This document shows positions 26,660 through 36,040 of a stretch of DNA of 64,000 bases, in pieces (position 1 is the stretch's first letter; each line of letters begins with the position of its first letter). The notes below the pieces were generated by a model. The model was given only the letters and a program-made list of their open reading frames with translations. It made no database searches and was not told the DNA's origin. The stretch comes from an uncultured Bacteroidales bacterium (lineage in GTDB: Bacteria; Bacteroidota; Bacteroidia; Bacteroidales; WCHB1-69), in contig ONCM01000003.1 of assembly GCA_900316305.1 (NCBI GenBank), positions 26,198-90,197 of the forward strand, given 5' to 3'. The position numbers and the translations under genes were made by a program.

Positions 26660-27377
26660 TCAGTACTAATATTTTATACAATCCGAACAGGGTCGGATTT
26701 GGGGCGGCAAATATACGTTTTTTTATGAATTTTTGGAGCAACTCCGAATCACCACCCGAAAATAACACCTTCAGACCGGAAAAAGCCTCCTCATATTGGG
26801 CAATCAGACCGTCAATTTCTCGCGCCATCCCATTGATGACACCAGACAAAATGGAGCCTCGGGTGTCGTCACCGATGAAATAATCGATGGATTCAGGGTC
26901 CACTAACGGCAAACGAGCCGTGAATTGCGAAAGAGCTTGGAAACGCATCTGCATTCCCGGCGCAATACTTCCACCCAAATACTCTCCGTCAGCATTGACG
27001 AAATCCGCCACCAGACAGGTACCCGCCATGATGGAGAGCACATTTTCTCCAGGATATAAAGCATTGGCTCCCACCGCATTGGCGATACGGTCGGTACCCA
27101 ACGTCTCCGGCGTTGCGTAACGCATGTTGATGGGCAAACGGCACTCGGAAGAAAAACGGACCAACTTGACACGACAGCCCAACCAACGGAACAGTTCCTC
27201 GTCATCCTTTCCGACAGAAGAGACAATTGCACTCCGCACCGGATAACAGGCCAGCACCTCCTCCAAAATCGGAACCGACAACTGTTTCTCTTGCAAAAAC
27301 TTGACTATTTTCCCACTTTCATCGAAAACAGCCAACTTCTGCAACGTATTGCCAATATCTATCACTAGGTTGACCAT
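26643..27377 (-). CDS. coaX: type III pantothenate kinase
   Basis: 244 residues from ATG 27377 (MVNLVIDIGNT). A longer start at 27398 would only add residues from a heptamer repeat. It phosphorylates pantothenate, the first step to coenzyme A, without the ATP-feedback of type I enzymes. Motifs: DIGNT (phosphate loop), TPETLGTDRIANAVGA, and MAGTCLVADFVNADGEYLGGSIAPG. It sits between pdxA and the barrel gene. Confidence 0.93.
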   Translation of the reverse strand: MVNLVIDIGNTLQKLAVFDESGKIVKFLQEKQLSVPILEEVLACYPVRSAIVSSVGKDDEELFRWLGCRVKLVRFSSECRLPINMRYATPETLGTDRIANAVGANALYPGENVLSIMAGTCLVADFVNADGEYLGGSIAPGMQMRFQALSQFTARLPLVDPESIDYFIGDDTRGSILSGVINGMAREIDGLIAQYEEAFSGLKVLFSGGDSELLQKFIKKRIFAAPNPTLFGLYKILVLNASED

Positions 27378-27413
27378 TGACCTTTGACTATTGACCATTA
27401 ACCGTTAACCCTT
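27375..27413 (-). repeat. heptamer array GGTCAAT/GGTTAAC
   Basis: Read on the - strand the units are GGTTAAC, GGTTAAT, GGTCAAT, AGTCAAA, GGTCAAT, GGT.. with exact 7-base period. It supplies the last codons of pdxA and the start of coaX. Confidence 0.7.
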
Positions 27414-28413
27414 TTCTATTCCTCAAAATATCAATAGCCAAATAAATAGCATTGCGCATCGACTGGGCGTCGGCAACATTCTTTCCGGCAATATCGTAGG
27501 CAGTGCCATGGGCTGGCGACGTGCGCACGATGGGCAGTCCGGCGGTGAAATTCACCCCATCCTTGGAGAGCAGTTTGAAAGGAATCATGCCCTGATCGTA
27601 ATGCATGGCCAACACCGCATCAAACTTGGTATAAGCACCCGTAGAGAAGAAACTATCGGCCGGGAAGGGTCCGAAAGCGTTAATACCGTCATGAAAAGCT
27701 TGAGCCACAGCTGGTTGTATCACTTCTTTTTCCTCGTTGCCAATCAATCCTTCGTCACCGCAATGCGGGTTGAGCGCGAGCACCGCAATGGTCGGGTTGC
27801 TCACCGCAAAATCTTTCTTCAACGATTCATTCACAATCTCCAACTTTTTCAGAATCAACTCGGTAGTAATGGTTTCAGCCACTTTGCCGATTGGATGATG
27901 GTGGGTGACAAACGCCACACGCAAATTCTCCGAAACCATCATCATCGTGGCCGGATGCTCTTTCCCGCCAAAGTAGTGGTCGAAAAACTCGGTGTGCCCA
28001 GGGAAGACAAATTTCTCCGATTGGATGTTACTCTTATTGATGGGCGCCGTCACAATCGCGTCGATGAGGTTGTTCTTCAAGTCGCGGCCGGCCGCGTATA
28101 GCGAACGCTCCGCCATCTGACCGGCAATCTTCGTGGAAGTTCCCAAATCCAACTTCACCTCCTCTTCATACAAATTGATGAGATTCGGCCGTTTTGTGGA
28201 GAGCTGCTCGGCCGTTTTCGTGAACTGGAACGAAAAATCCGGCAACTCCATGTACTTTTTATGATATGAGGCCACTTTCGACAAACCATAAACCACCGGA
28301 GTGCACATCTCCATGATTCGGTTGTCGCTCAACGATTTAATGATTACTTCATAGCCGATACCGTTAATATCGCCCTGTGTGATTCCAATTGTGAAATTCT
28401 TATTGTCAGCCAT
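27388..28413 (-). CDS. pdxA: 4-hydroxythreonine-4-phosphate dehydrogenase
   Basis: 341 residues. It oxidises 4-phosphohydroxy-threonine in pyridoxal phosphate synthesis (DXP-dependent route). Family blocks: IGITQGDINGIGYEVI at the start, TAPINKSNI, FPGHTEFFDHYFG with a metal His, LALNPHCGDEGLIG, HYDQGMIPFKLL and RTSPAHGTAYDIAGK. The last residues (LTVNGQ) come from the heptamer repeat. It leads the pdxA-coaX-barrel-TPR-lptC run. Confidence 0.96.
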   Translation of the reverse strand: MADNKNFTIGITQGDINGIGYEVIIKSLSDNRIMEMCTPVVYGLSKVASYHKKYMELPDFSFQFTKTAEQLSTKRPNLINLYEEEVKLDLGTSTKIAGQMAERSLYAAGRDLKNNLIDAIVTAPINKSNIQSEKFVFPGHTEFFDHYFGGKEHPATMMMVSENLRVAFVTHHHPIGKVAETITTELILKKLEIVNESLKKDFAVSNPTIAVLALNPHCGDEGLIGNEEKEVIQPAVAQAFHDGINAFGPFPADSFFSTGAYTKFDAVLAMHYDQGMIPFKLLSKDGVNFTAGLPIVRTSPAHGTAYDIAGKNVADAQSMRNAIYLAIDILRNRKGLTVNGQ

Positions 28414-28433
28414 AAATACTTTTTTTGGGGCTG

Positions 28434-28441
28434 CAAATATA
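28434..28441 (-). promoter_or_regulatory. -7 element for the pdxA operon
   Basis: TATATTTG on the - strand, followed by CAGCC, 21 bases before the pdxA ATG. Confidence 0.5.
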
Positions 28442-28521
28442 CATAATATTCATCAATCGGGCGTTATTTTCTTAATAATTCTTAAAACTGAAAAAAGACG
28501 AATTGATAATGGAAGAAATGA

Positions 28522-28529
28522 TATTTTTG
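28522..28529 (+). promoter_or_regulatory. -7 element for porQ
   Basis: TATTTTTG followed by CAG, 15 bases before the ATG at 28544; divergent to the pdxA promoter. Confidence 0.5.
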
Positions 28530-28543
28530 CAGTTTGATTTTTT

Positions 28544-29638
28544 ATGAAGCGGAGTCTCATTATAGGAATCTTATTGTTTACAGTCGGCGGGATGTCCTCA
28601 ATGGCACAAACCGGCGGTAAATACATATATAACTTCCTGAACCTCAGTTATTCTTCAAGACTGATGGGATTGGGAGGCAATCTGATTTCCGTTCACGATG
28701 ACGACCCGACGCTGATGCTGACCAACCCGTCATACGTCAGCGACCGCCACCATAATCAGCTGGCATTGAACTTCACCGACTACTTCACCACCAGCAACGC
28801 CATGTCCGCAGTCTATTCGCACACCTTCAACAAGGCGGGCAGTTTTTCGGCTGGTGTATGCGCCCTCACCTACGGCTCATTCCGGGGAGCGGACGAAAAC
28901 GGCATTGAAACCGGCAAGTTCACCGCCGGCGACTACGCCCTTTTCATTGGCTGGGGCCGCGAACTCTCCAACCATTTCGCCGTTGGCGCGAACCTCAAAA
29001 CCATCTTCAGCCATTACGATGCCTATTATTCCGCCGGACTGGCCGTGGATGTCGCCGGCAGCTATTTTGACACCGCTAGCAATCTGTCTCTCACATTGTT
29101 GTTTAAGAATATTGGCGGCCCAGTGAAATCTTACGCTCCAGGCAATTTCGAAAATCTGCCTTTTGACATCCAATTCGCGCTGTCACAACGGCTGAAACAC
29201 GTCCCCATCCGCTACCACATCTCCCTCCACTCCCTCTACCGCTGGAACATGAACTATTACGGCCAAGACAATCCTTTCATCAGCACCGATGCCATCACCG
29301 GCGAACCGCAATACCCCTCCAAGATAGCGCAATTTGCGGACAACTTCTTCCGCCATTTCGTCATCGGCTTGGAATTGGAACCCATCAAGTATTTCTCCAT
29401 ACAGGTGGCTTACAATCATAATGTCCACCAGGAAATGCGCGTAATTTCCCGAAAGTCTTTGGCAGGTTTTTCATACGGTATCCGACTGAACATCAAAGGT
29501 ATAAGAGTTGGTTTCTCCCGACTCCACTACGCTATCGGCGCTACTCCGAACTGTTTTGATCTCGCCCTCGACTTTGAGGAATTGGCCAAGAACAGCAAAG
29601 AGAAAAAAGCAAAAAAATTAGAACGAATCACCCCTTAA
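28544..29638 (+). CDS. porQ: type IX secretion system protein PorQ
   Basis: 364 residues. There is a signal peptide (1-21, ending SMAQ), then the PorQ/PorV-like barrel start YNFLNLSYSSRLMGLGGNLISVHDDDPTLMLTNPS, long amphipathic strands, and a basic Lys-rich tail (KEKKAKKLER). In Porphyromonas gingivalis PorQ is an outer-membrane member of the T9SS attachment complex that helps release and anchor cargo. It fits the many sorting-domain proteins in the window. The next gene starts 2 bases after its stop. Confidence 0.85.
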   Translation: MKRSLIIGILLFTVGGMSSMAQTGGKYIYNFLNLSYSSRLMGLGGNLISVHDDDPTLMLTNPSYVSDRHHNQLALNFTDYFTTSNAMSAVYSHTFNKAGSFSAGVCALTYGSFRGADENGIETGKFTAGDYALFIGWGRELSNHFAVGANLKTIFSHYDAYYSAGLAVDVAGSYFDTASNLSLTLLFKNIGGPVKSYAPGNFENLPFDIQFALSQRLKHVPIRYHISLHSLYRWNMNYYGQDNPFISTDAITGEPQYPSKIAQFADNFFRHFVIGLELEPIKYFSIQVAYNHNVHQEMRVISRKSLAGFSYGIRLNIKGIRVGFSRLHYAIGATPNCFDLALDFEELAKNSKEKKAKKLERITP

Positions 29639-29640
29639 CA

Positions 29641-30852
29641 ATGAATATACCCTTTTCACCGCCTCATATCGATGACGCGATCATCGAAGAAGTCGTCTCC
29701 GCGCTCCGCTCTGGATGGATCACCACTGGACCGCGCACCAAACTCTTTGAACAGAAACTGGCAGAATACTGCGGTATCCAACATGTCGAATGCGTCAACT
29801 CCGCTTCCGCCGGCATGGAGCTCGCCCTTCGCTGGTTCGGTATCGGGCCCGACGATGAGGTGATCGTCCCCGCCTACACCTACACCGCCACCGCCGAAGT
29901 GGTGCTGCACTGCGGTGCCAAACTGGTTCTCGTCGATGTGAATGATGACCTGCTCATCGACGTGGACAAGGTTCGACAAGCCATCACCCCTAAAACCAAG
30001 GTGATTATGCCGGTGGATATCGTCGGCTTGCCTTGTGATTACCAAGAAATTCTTGATTTGGTGAACGAGCCGGAAATTCGGAAACTGTTTCGTCCAGCCA
30101 ACGACTGCCAAAGCACGCTGGGACGCATCCTGATTCTGGCCGATGCAGCCCACTCCCTCGGCGCTTACTACCAAGGAAAACACACTGGTGCCGTGGCCGA
30201 TATCTCCGTCTTCTCCTTTCACGCGGTCAAAAACCTGACCACGGCAGAAGGCGGTGCCATCTGCCTCAACCTGCCCGAAACCTTCCACTCCGAGAGCATC
30301 AAGAAAGATTTCAACACGCTCTCCCTGCATGGCCAAACTAAAGACGCCTTCACGAAAACGAAAGCCGGAGCCTGGCGCTACGATGTCTGCACCATCGGCT
30401 ACAAATGCAATATGACCGACGTGGCCGCTGCCATGGGTTTGGTGGAACTGGCACGCTATGACCAAAACATCCTACCTAAACGAAAGAAAATCTTTGACGC
30501 TTATAATCAAGCATTTGCGAATGACCCACGCTTCCGTGTGCCCACATACGTCACACCGACGAAACAATCTTCGTACCACGTGTTCACGTTACGGGTAAAC
30601 CATATCACGGAAGAACAGCGCGACTTAATAATTGTGAAGATGGCTGAAAATGGGGTGGCCGCCAATGTACATTTCATTCCGCTGCCCATGCTGACCGCTT
30701 ATAAGTCGTTAGGATTCAATATTCAAGACTATCCTAACGCCTATCGCCAATATGCTTGCGAAATCAGTCTGCCTGTCTATTACGACCTCAGCGACGAGCA
30801 GGTCAACGAAGTGATTCGCGTACTGAAAGCCGCCGTTTCGGAAGTATTATAA
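29641..30852 (+). CDS. DegT/DnrJ/EryC1-family sugar aminotransferase
   Basis: 403 residues, a fold type I PLP enzyme. Visible blocks: ALRSGWITTGPRTKLFEQ, NSASAGMELALRW, VIVPAYTYTATAEVVLHCGA, LADAAHSLGAYYQG (Asp for PLP nitrogen), and the PLP Lys in FSFHAVKNLTTAEGG. It transaminates a nucleotide-linked keto-sugar for LPS, capsule or glycan synthesis; the exact sugar cannot be read. It is cotranscribed with porQ. In P. gingivalis another DegT-type enzyme (PorR) makes a sugar for the anionic LPS to which T9SS cargo is attached, so a similar link is conceivable. Confidence 0.9.
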   Translation: MNIPFSPPHIDDAIIEEVVSALRSGWITTGPRTKLFEQKLAEYCGIQHVECVNSASAGMELALRWFGIGPDDEVIVPAYTYTATAEVVLHCGAKLVLVDVNDDLLIDVDKVRQAITPKTKVIMPVDIVGLPCDYQEILDLVNEPEIRKLFRPANDCQSTLGRILILADAAHSLGAYYQGKHTGAVADISVFSFHAVKNLTTAEGGAICLNLPETFHSESIKKDFNTLSLHGQTKDAFTKTKAGAWRYDVCTIGYKCNMTDVAAAMGLVELARYDQNILPKRKKIFDAYNQAFANDPRFRVPTYVTPTKQSSYHVFTLRVNHITEEQRDLIIVKMAENGVAANVHFIPLPMLTAYKSLGFNIQDYPNAYRQYACEISLPVYYDLSDEQVNEVIRVLKAAVSEVL

Positions 30853-31431
30853 GTTGTACCATTCGGGGTGGGCGTGAGGCTTGTCCTCCAAATTGAACTG
30901 CCCCTTGCGATAACCCTCAAGGCCATAATATTGCGCCTGGATTTCCTGAATGTCCTTCTCGTAATCGCCCGTCGGCTCAAAAATGGACATGATGCCGCAC
31001 GTGCGCGTCTTGTAATCGATATAGCCCAAACTGATCGGCACACCGGCCTCCATCGCTATCTGGTAAAATCCGCGTTTCCACTTCTCTACCCTCTTGCGAG
31101 TGCCTTCCGGACAGATAATCAACGTGATACGGTCACGTTCCTTGATGATATTGGCGGCATAGTCCACGAAATTCCGAGCATGTTTCCGATCCACAGGAAT
31201 GCCTCCTAACTTCTTCAGTATCAGATTCAACGGGAAGAAGAAAAACTCCTTCTTGATGATGGTGCTGGCATGCAAGTCATAATACTGCATGGCCGACAAT
31301 CCAATGATGAAATCCATCAATGAGGTGTGTGGCGCCATCATCAGAACGCTTTTGGGAAGGGTGCCTTCCGGTCTAGGGTAGGGAATGGGTTTCAAACGAT
31401 ATACGTATTTGAAAAGGAACGTGCTAATCAT
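30847..31431 (-). CDS. 1-acyl-glycerol-3-phosphate acyltransferase-like protein (PlsC family)
   Basis: 194 residues, short for PlsC. It has the acyltransferase motifs: HTSLMD (H-x4-D catalytic pair) at about 35-40, GGIPVDRKH, and PEGTRKRVEKWKRGF. It probably acylates lysophospholipid or another lipid at the inner membrane. It overlaps the upstream LD-carboxypeptidase gene by 8 bases and ends tail-to-tail with the aminotransferase gene, sharing TTATAA. Confidence 0.85.
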   Translation of the reverse strand: MISTFLFKYVYRLKPIPYPRPEGTLPKSVLMMAPHTSLMDFIIGLSAMQYYDLHASTIIKKEFFFFPLNLILKKLGGIPVDRKHARNFVDYAANIIKERDRITLIICPEGTRKRVEKWKRGFYQIAMEAGVPISLGYIDYKTRTCGIMSIFEPTGDYEKDIQEIQAQYYGLEGYRKGQFNLEDKPHAHPEWYNL

Positions 31432-32338
31432 GATTCAAACTATTGATTATAAACTTATTATCTTGAAAATAGCCCTCGATTTTACATCCGCAACGAAGGG
31501 CGCGGTTATCGGCCAAATGACCGGCAGGCACATTGAACACCACCGGACAGTCCAAATCCTGACAATAGTCGGCGACAATCTCTTCGGCCGTCTTTCCGAA
31601 AGGAATCGTGTTGTCATGCATATCACTCAAATGCCCGACCAACAATGCTTTGATATGCGAAAACTTCCCGCTACGCTTCAAATTGAGCACCATACGGTCG
31701 ATATGATAGAGATATTCGTCTAAATCTTCGAAAAAGAGGACTTTATCCGTTGTATCCACATCCGACGGGGAACCCATCAACGAATAGAGCATGGAAAGGT
31801 TGCCTCCTGTCAAGGTTCCGGAAAACTCCCCAAGACGTGACAAAGGGTGATTTTCCAACTCGTAAATCAAATCTTGACCCTTAATGGCCGACAAAAAACT
31901 CTGAGCAGCAAAGCTTTGCAATCTTTCATCCGTGATATTGATGGGCATCGTGGCATGAATCGTGGCCGTATTCAGATGCCGCTGAATATGACTGTGGAAA
32001 ACGGTGATGTCGCTATAACCGCATATCCATTTCGGATGCTGACGAAAGTGGGTGAAATTCAATCGGTCGATGATACGGGCAGAACCATAACCCCCTCTGA
32101 CACACCAAATTAATTTCACATCATCGTTGTCCAACAGACTTTGGAAATAGTCGGCTCGCACCTGGTCACTGCCTGCAAACTGGTGCTCCTCGGCGAAAAG
32201 TCTATCGTCATAAAAAACGTTAAAACCCTCGCTTTTGAGCCAATTTTCAGCGGGTAGAATTTCCTGTTCGGAAATCTTACGGGCGGGGGCGGCCAACGCC
32301 ACCGTATCGCCAGGAACCAGATATGGAGGTATGATCAT
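31424..32338 (-). CDS. LD-carboxypeptidase (S66 family)
   Basis: 304 residues. S66 serine peptidases remove the terminal D-Ala of tetrapeptides during peptidoglycan recycling in the cytoplasm. Motifs: VALAAPARKISE near the N-terminus, CVRGGYGSARIIDRLNF, ICGYSDITVFH with the nucleophile Ser, and GGNLSMLYSLMGSP. It overlaps the SDR gene by the ATGA junction and plsC-like by 8 bases, so the three form one operon. Peptidoglycan recycling fits the GH3 protein at 54.6 kb. Confidence 0.92.
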   Translation of the reverse strand: MIIPPYLVPGDTVALAAPARKISEQEILPAENWLKSEGFNVFYDDRLFAEEHQFAGSDQVRADYFQSLLDNDDVKLIWCVRGGYGSARIIDRLNFTHFRQHPKWICGYSDITVFHSHIQRHLNTATIHATMPINITDERLQSFAAQSFLSAIKGQDLIYELENHPLSRLGEFSGTLTGGNLSMLYSLMGSPSDVDTTDKVLFFEDLDEYLYHIDRMVLNLKRSGKFSHIKALLVGHLSDMHDNTIPFGKTAEEIVADYCQDLDCPVVFNVPAGHLADNRALRCGCKIEGYFQDNKFIINSLNHD

Positions 32339-33189
32339 AAGGCAATATGGTTTTCAGCAAGAATCTGCAACGTCAACTCTCTCAACAATTTACGCTGTTC
32401 TGTATTCCGGTAAAAACGTTTTTTATGTGGAGCTGGTTTGCAATTCTTGAAAATTCTTCCCGTAACATTCTGATATTGAGGATCTATAGCGGCCGCTAAC
32501 ATCGTGGCGGCACCCTGTTCCGGCGTGTTGATCAACGGACGGAAAATCCAATCGCACAACGTATCGACCACTTTGTTATCCATCCGTATAATGTTGGTAC
32601 TCACGATAAAAGGATCGGCAACATTGAAACAGATACCCTCTTCCTTCCACGCTTCAGAAGCGTCCAGCATAAAGTAGTAGAGCCCAAGTTTGGAATTGGC
32701 GTACGCCTTGAAACGGTCGTATTCCCGCTGCGTCTTCGGAGTAAACATCTCCGGGGTGATTTTGGCAATCATATAGGAAAGGGAAATCATACTGACGATG
32801 CGGGTCCCTTTCCCCATAATCGGATGCAACAGATTCGTTAATGTGTAGTGTCCCAGATAGTTGACAGCCATCGTGTATTCAATGTTGTTGACACTGGTTT
32901 TGGCATGGCTGGGCAGCACTCCGGCATTGTTGAGCAAAATCTGCAAAGAGGGGAAACGGCTCTTCACCTCATCGGCAAAACGCACAATATCCGACAAATT
33001 GCCGAGATCCAGCGACATAACATGGAACGTACCGCCCGTCTCCTTGCGAATTTCCTCCATCACGGGTTGCGCGGCAGCCTCGTCAATGCAGGCCATAATC
33101 ACCTCATAACCCGCCTTGGCCAACTCCCGAACGTGAATCCGGCCCATCCCTCCATCAGCACCTGTCACTAATGCGACTCCTCTGCTCAT
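32335..33189 (-). CDS. short-chain dehydrogenase/reductase
   Basis: 284 residues, a Rossmann-fold SDR. It has TGADGGMGRIHVRELAKAG (cofactor glycine motif), NNAGVLPSH, and the catalytic YANSK. It is longer than classical SDRs and resembles retinol dehydrogenase-type members. The substrate is unknown. The stop and the next start overlap as ATGA, coupling it to the LD-carboxypeptidase gene. Confidence 0.9.
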   Translation of the reverse strand: MSRGVALVTGADGGMGRIHVRELAKAGYEVIMACIDEAAAQPVMEEIRKETGGTFHVMSLDLGNLSDIVRFADEVKSRFPSLQILLNNAGVLPSHAKTSVNNIEYTMAVNYLGHYTLTNLLHPIMGKGTRIVSMISLSYMIAKITPEMFTPKTQREYDRFKAYANSKLGLYYFMLDASEAWKEEGICFNVADPFIVSTNIIRMDNKVVDTLCDWIFRPLINTPEQGAATMLAAAIDPQYQNVTGRIFKNCKPAPHKKRFYRNTEQRKLLRELTLQILAENHIAL

Positions 33190-33225
33190 CCTACTCTCTT
33201 TAACAATTATTAACCGAAATAAAAG

Positions 33226-33471
33226 CTAATTTTCCTTACACAGTACAACATGGTGGACATGTCTTACAGAATCCATGTCAAAAGTCTCATCTTTGTTGAA
33301 GGATTCGCAATCGCCACGCGTGAAATTGTTCACTGTATCGATCTCATTGCTTATGATACTGTCATTCAACGTAACCACATTGGTGGAAATACAATTGCAT
33401 TCCTTCATTCCACAAGAAGCAAAGCATAAAATGCCTGCAATTGTGCATAAAATAACGGCTATTTTTTTCAT
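33226..33471 (-). CDS. small lipoprotein
   Basis: 81 residues from ATG 33471. Signal peptide with lipobox CFASC (Cys about 19), followed directly by a Cys-rich stretch, GMKECNCIS, and an acidic C-terminal part ending HVVLCKEN. No family recognised. It lies 11 bases after the sufE stop, probably on the same transcript. The four Cys after the lipid site could form disulfides. Confidence 0.6.
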   Translation of the reverse strand: MKKIAVILCTIAGILCFASCGMKECNCISTNVVTLNDSIISNEIDTVNNFTRGDCESFNKDETFDMDSVRHVHHVVLCKEN

Positions 33472-33482
33472 TCTCTTAAAGT

Positions 33483-33914
33483 TTAGGCTTCTTTTGCAGT
33501 ACATGCCAACGCATATAACTTGATTTGTTTGATCATGGAGGCCAATCCGTTGGATCGGGTGGGGGAGAGGTGGTTTTTGAGTCCGATAGCATCCAGATAG
33601 GACAAATCGTTGTCGAGAATCTCCTGCGGGGTATGTCCTGACAGCACTCTAATCAACAGATTGACAATACCTTTCGTGATAATAGCATCGCTATCAGCGG
33701 AAAAATAGAGTTTGCCATCCTTGTATTCCGGATGCAACCACACCTGTGACTGGCAACCGCTGATCAAAAATTCCTCCGTTTTGAACTGCGGATCAATCAT
33801 CGGCAAATCCTTCCCTAACTCTATTATATAATTGTATTTGTCCATCCAGTCATCGAACATTTCGAACTCCTGGATTAACTCTTCTTCCTTTTCTTTCATC
33901 GTATTCATAACCAA
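33483..33914 (-). CDS. sufE: SufE-family cysteine desulfurase activator
   Basis: 143 residues, the usual length. SufE takes sulfur from the desulfurase SufS and hands it to the Fe-S scaffold. The acceptor Cys is in ISGCQSQVW (Cys54), and SADSDAIITKGIVNLLIRVLSG follows as in the family. Starts at residue 1, 3 or 6 are possible. A -7 box lies upstream at 33957-33964. Confidence 0.93.
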   Translation of the reverse strand: MVMNTMKEKEEELIQEFEMFDDWMDKYNYIIELGKDLPMIDPQFKTEEFLISGCQSQVWLHPEYKDGKLYFSADSDAIITKGIVNLLIRVLSGHTPQEILDNDLSYLDAIGLKNHLSPTRSNGLASMIKQIKLYALACTAKEA

Positions 33915-33956
33915 TATCCTTTATTTGAGCAACTTACGTAATTACAAACTATGCCG

Positions 33957-33964
33957 CAAAAATA
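33957..33964 (-). promoter_or_regulatory. -7 element for sufE
   Basis: TATTTTTG on the - strand followed by CGGC, 43 bases before the sufE start. Confidence 0.5.
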
Positions 33965-33986
33965 ATAAAAAGGTCGAATCAACGGG

Positions 33987-36011
33987 TTAATATTCCCGAA
34001 TGCGGTTTTCAATCTCTATGATGACATCCCGGCACTGCGCGGCAAGATCAAAATCGAGCTCCTTCACGGCCTTGTCCATCTTCTTCCGTAACTCTTTCTT
34101 CTTCTTCTCCAGCTGCTCCACGTTGTACATGGACATATCTTCCGCCACAGACGGCAATTTCTTCTCTTTCTGCACATATTGTCCGACACTTTTCTTGGCT
34201 TTTCCATTCTCGCCAGACATGCCCGTAAGCAACATCTCATCGGATTTCACCACTCCTTTTGGGGTAATATGATGCAACTCATTGTAGGCTATCTGTTTGG
34301 AACGGCGACGGTTAGTCTCATCGATGGTCGCCTGCATCGATTTGGTGATCTTGTTGGCATAAAAGATCACCCGCCCGTTCACGTGACGCGCAGCACGACC
34401 GGCCGTCTGCGTCAGCGAGCGCACATTGCGCAGGAAACCCTCCTTGTCGGCGTCCATGATGGCCACCAAGGAGACCTCCGGCAAGTCAAGACCTTCTCTC
34501 AACAAGTTGACACCTACTAACACGTCAATGGCACCGGCACGCAGGTTCTGCAGAATCTCCACCCGATCCAACGTTTCCACATCTGAATGGATGTAACAGG
34601 CTCTGATTCCGATATTTATGAGGTAAGTGTTCAACTCTTCGGCCATGCGCTTGGTCAATGTCGTCACTAGCACACGCTCGCCTTTATCCACTGTATCCTC
34701 AATCTCATTGAGCAGATCATCAACCTGATTGGTCGCGGGTCGTACTTCAATAGGCGGATCCAACAGTCCCGTGGGCCGTACCACCTGCTCCACCACGATG
34801 CCGCCCGACTGCTCCAATTCATAGTCTGCTGGCGTGGCACTCATGTAAATGGTCTGCCCGACCAGTGCCTCGAATTCGTCGAACTTCAACGGTCGGTTGT
34901 CCAAAGCCGCGGGCAATCGGAATCCGTACTCCACAAGGTTGATTTTACGGGAACGGTCACCGCCATACATAGCTCCGATTTGCGGCACCGTGACGTGACT
35001 TTCGTCAATTACCAGCACAAAATCGTCAGGGAAAAAGTCCAAAATGCAGAACGGCCGCATCCCCGGTTCGCGCTTGTCAAAATAGCGCGAATAGTTCTCA
35101 ATGCCTGAGCAGTATCCCAACTCCTTCATCATCTCGATATCATACGTCACACGATCTTCCAACCGTTTGGCTTCCAAATGTTTACCGATGGATTTGAAGT
35201 AGTCGCGCTGCTCACCCAAATCTAGCGTGATTTGGTTAATGGCCTCATTCATGGTCTGTTGTGTCGTGACAAAAATGCTGGCGGGATAAATGACAATGTT
35301 CTCCTCTTTGGTGATGACCCCGCCTGTGGCCGCTTCAATAACAGCCAATGACTCAATCTCATCGTCCCAAAAGATAATGCGATAGGCGTGTTCGCTATAG
35401 GGCGGGAAAATATCCACCGTATCACCCTTCACGCGGAATTGTCCGCCCTGCAAATCAAGTTCCGTACGAGAATAAAGACTGGACACGAACTTGAGTAACA
35501 ACGCGTTACGGTCAATTTTCATCCCCGTATGCAGATGAATCACGTTTTTGGAAAAGTCCTCTGGATTGCCAATACCGTAAATACAAGATACTGAAGCAAC
35601 TACAATCACATCGCGGCGACCTGACATCAGCGCAGCCGTCGTATGCAGCCGCAATTTCTCAATCTCATCGTTGATGGACAGATCCTTTTCAATATAAGTA
35701 TTAGTGGTCGGGATATAGGCTTCAGGCTGGTAATAATCGTAGTAAGAAACGTAGTATTCTACCGCATTTTCCGGGAAAAACTGCTTAAACTCACTGTAAA
35801 GCTGCGCAGCGAGAGTCTTGTTGTGACTCAAAACCAATGCCGGACGATTCACCTGGTTCAGCACATTGGCTATGGTGAATGTCTTGCCCGATCCTGTGAC
35901 TCCAAGCAACGTCTGCGCCTTGTCGCCACGGTTCAACCCCGCCACCAACTGTTTGATGGCCTCCGGCTGGTCGCCCGACGGTTCGTAGGAAGATACGAGT
36001 TTATAATTCAT
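33987..36011 (-). CDS. uvrB: excinuclease ABC subunit B
   Basis: 674 residues, the family length. UvrB is the damage-verifying helicase of nucleotide excision repair. Motifs: GVTGSGKTFTIANV (Walker A), the beta-hairpin YYVSYYDYYQPEAYIP, LVIDESHVTVPQ, YMSATPADYE, QTAGRAARHVNGRVI, and a C-terminal UVR motif (KELDFDLAAQCRD). The upstream edge has two GGCAAC-type heptamers. Confidence 0.98.
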   Translation of the reverse strand: MNYKLVSSYEPSGDQPEAIKQLVAGLNRGDKAQTLLGVTGSGKTFTIANVLNQVNRPALVLSHNKTLAAQLYSEFKQFFPENAVEYYVSYYDYYQPEAYIPTTNTYIEKDLSINDEIEKLRLHTTAALMSGRRDVIVVASVSCIYGIGNPEDFSKNVIHLHTGMKIDRNALLLKFVSSLYSRTELDLQGGQFRVKGDTVDIFPPYSEHAYRIIFWDDEIESLAVIEAATGGVITKEENIVIYPASIFVTTQQTMNEAINQITLDLGEQRDYFKSIGKHLEAKRLEDRVTYDIEMMKELGYCSGIENYSRYFDKREPGMRPFCILDFFPDDFVLVIDESHVTVPQIGAMYGGDRSRKINLVEYGFRLPAALDNRPLKFDEFEALVGQTIYMSATPADYELEQSGGIVVEQVVRPTGLLDPPIEVRPATNQVDDLLNEIEDTVDKGERVLVTTLTKRMAEELNTYLINIGIRACYIHSDVETLDRVEILQNLRAGAIDVLVGVNLLREGLDLPEVSLVAIMDADKEGFLRNVRSLTQTAGRAARHVNGRVIFYANKITKSMQATIDETNRRRSKQIAYNELHHITPKGVVKSDEMLLTGMSGENGKAKKSVGQYVQKEKKLPSVAEDMSMYNVEQLEKKKKELRKKMDKAVKELDFDLAAQCRDVIIEIENRIREY

Positions 36012-36040
36012 ATTGCCTGTTGCCTAATTACCAAAAACAA

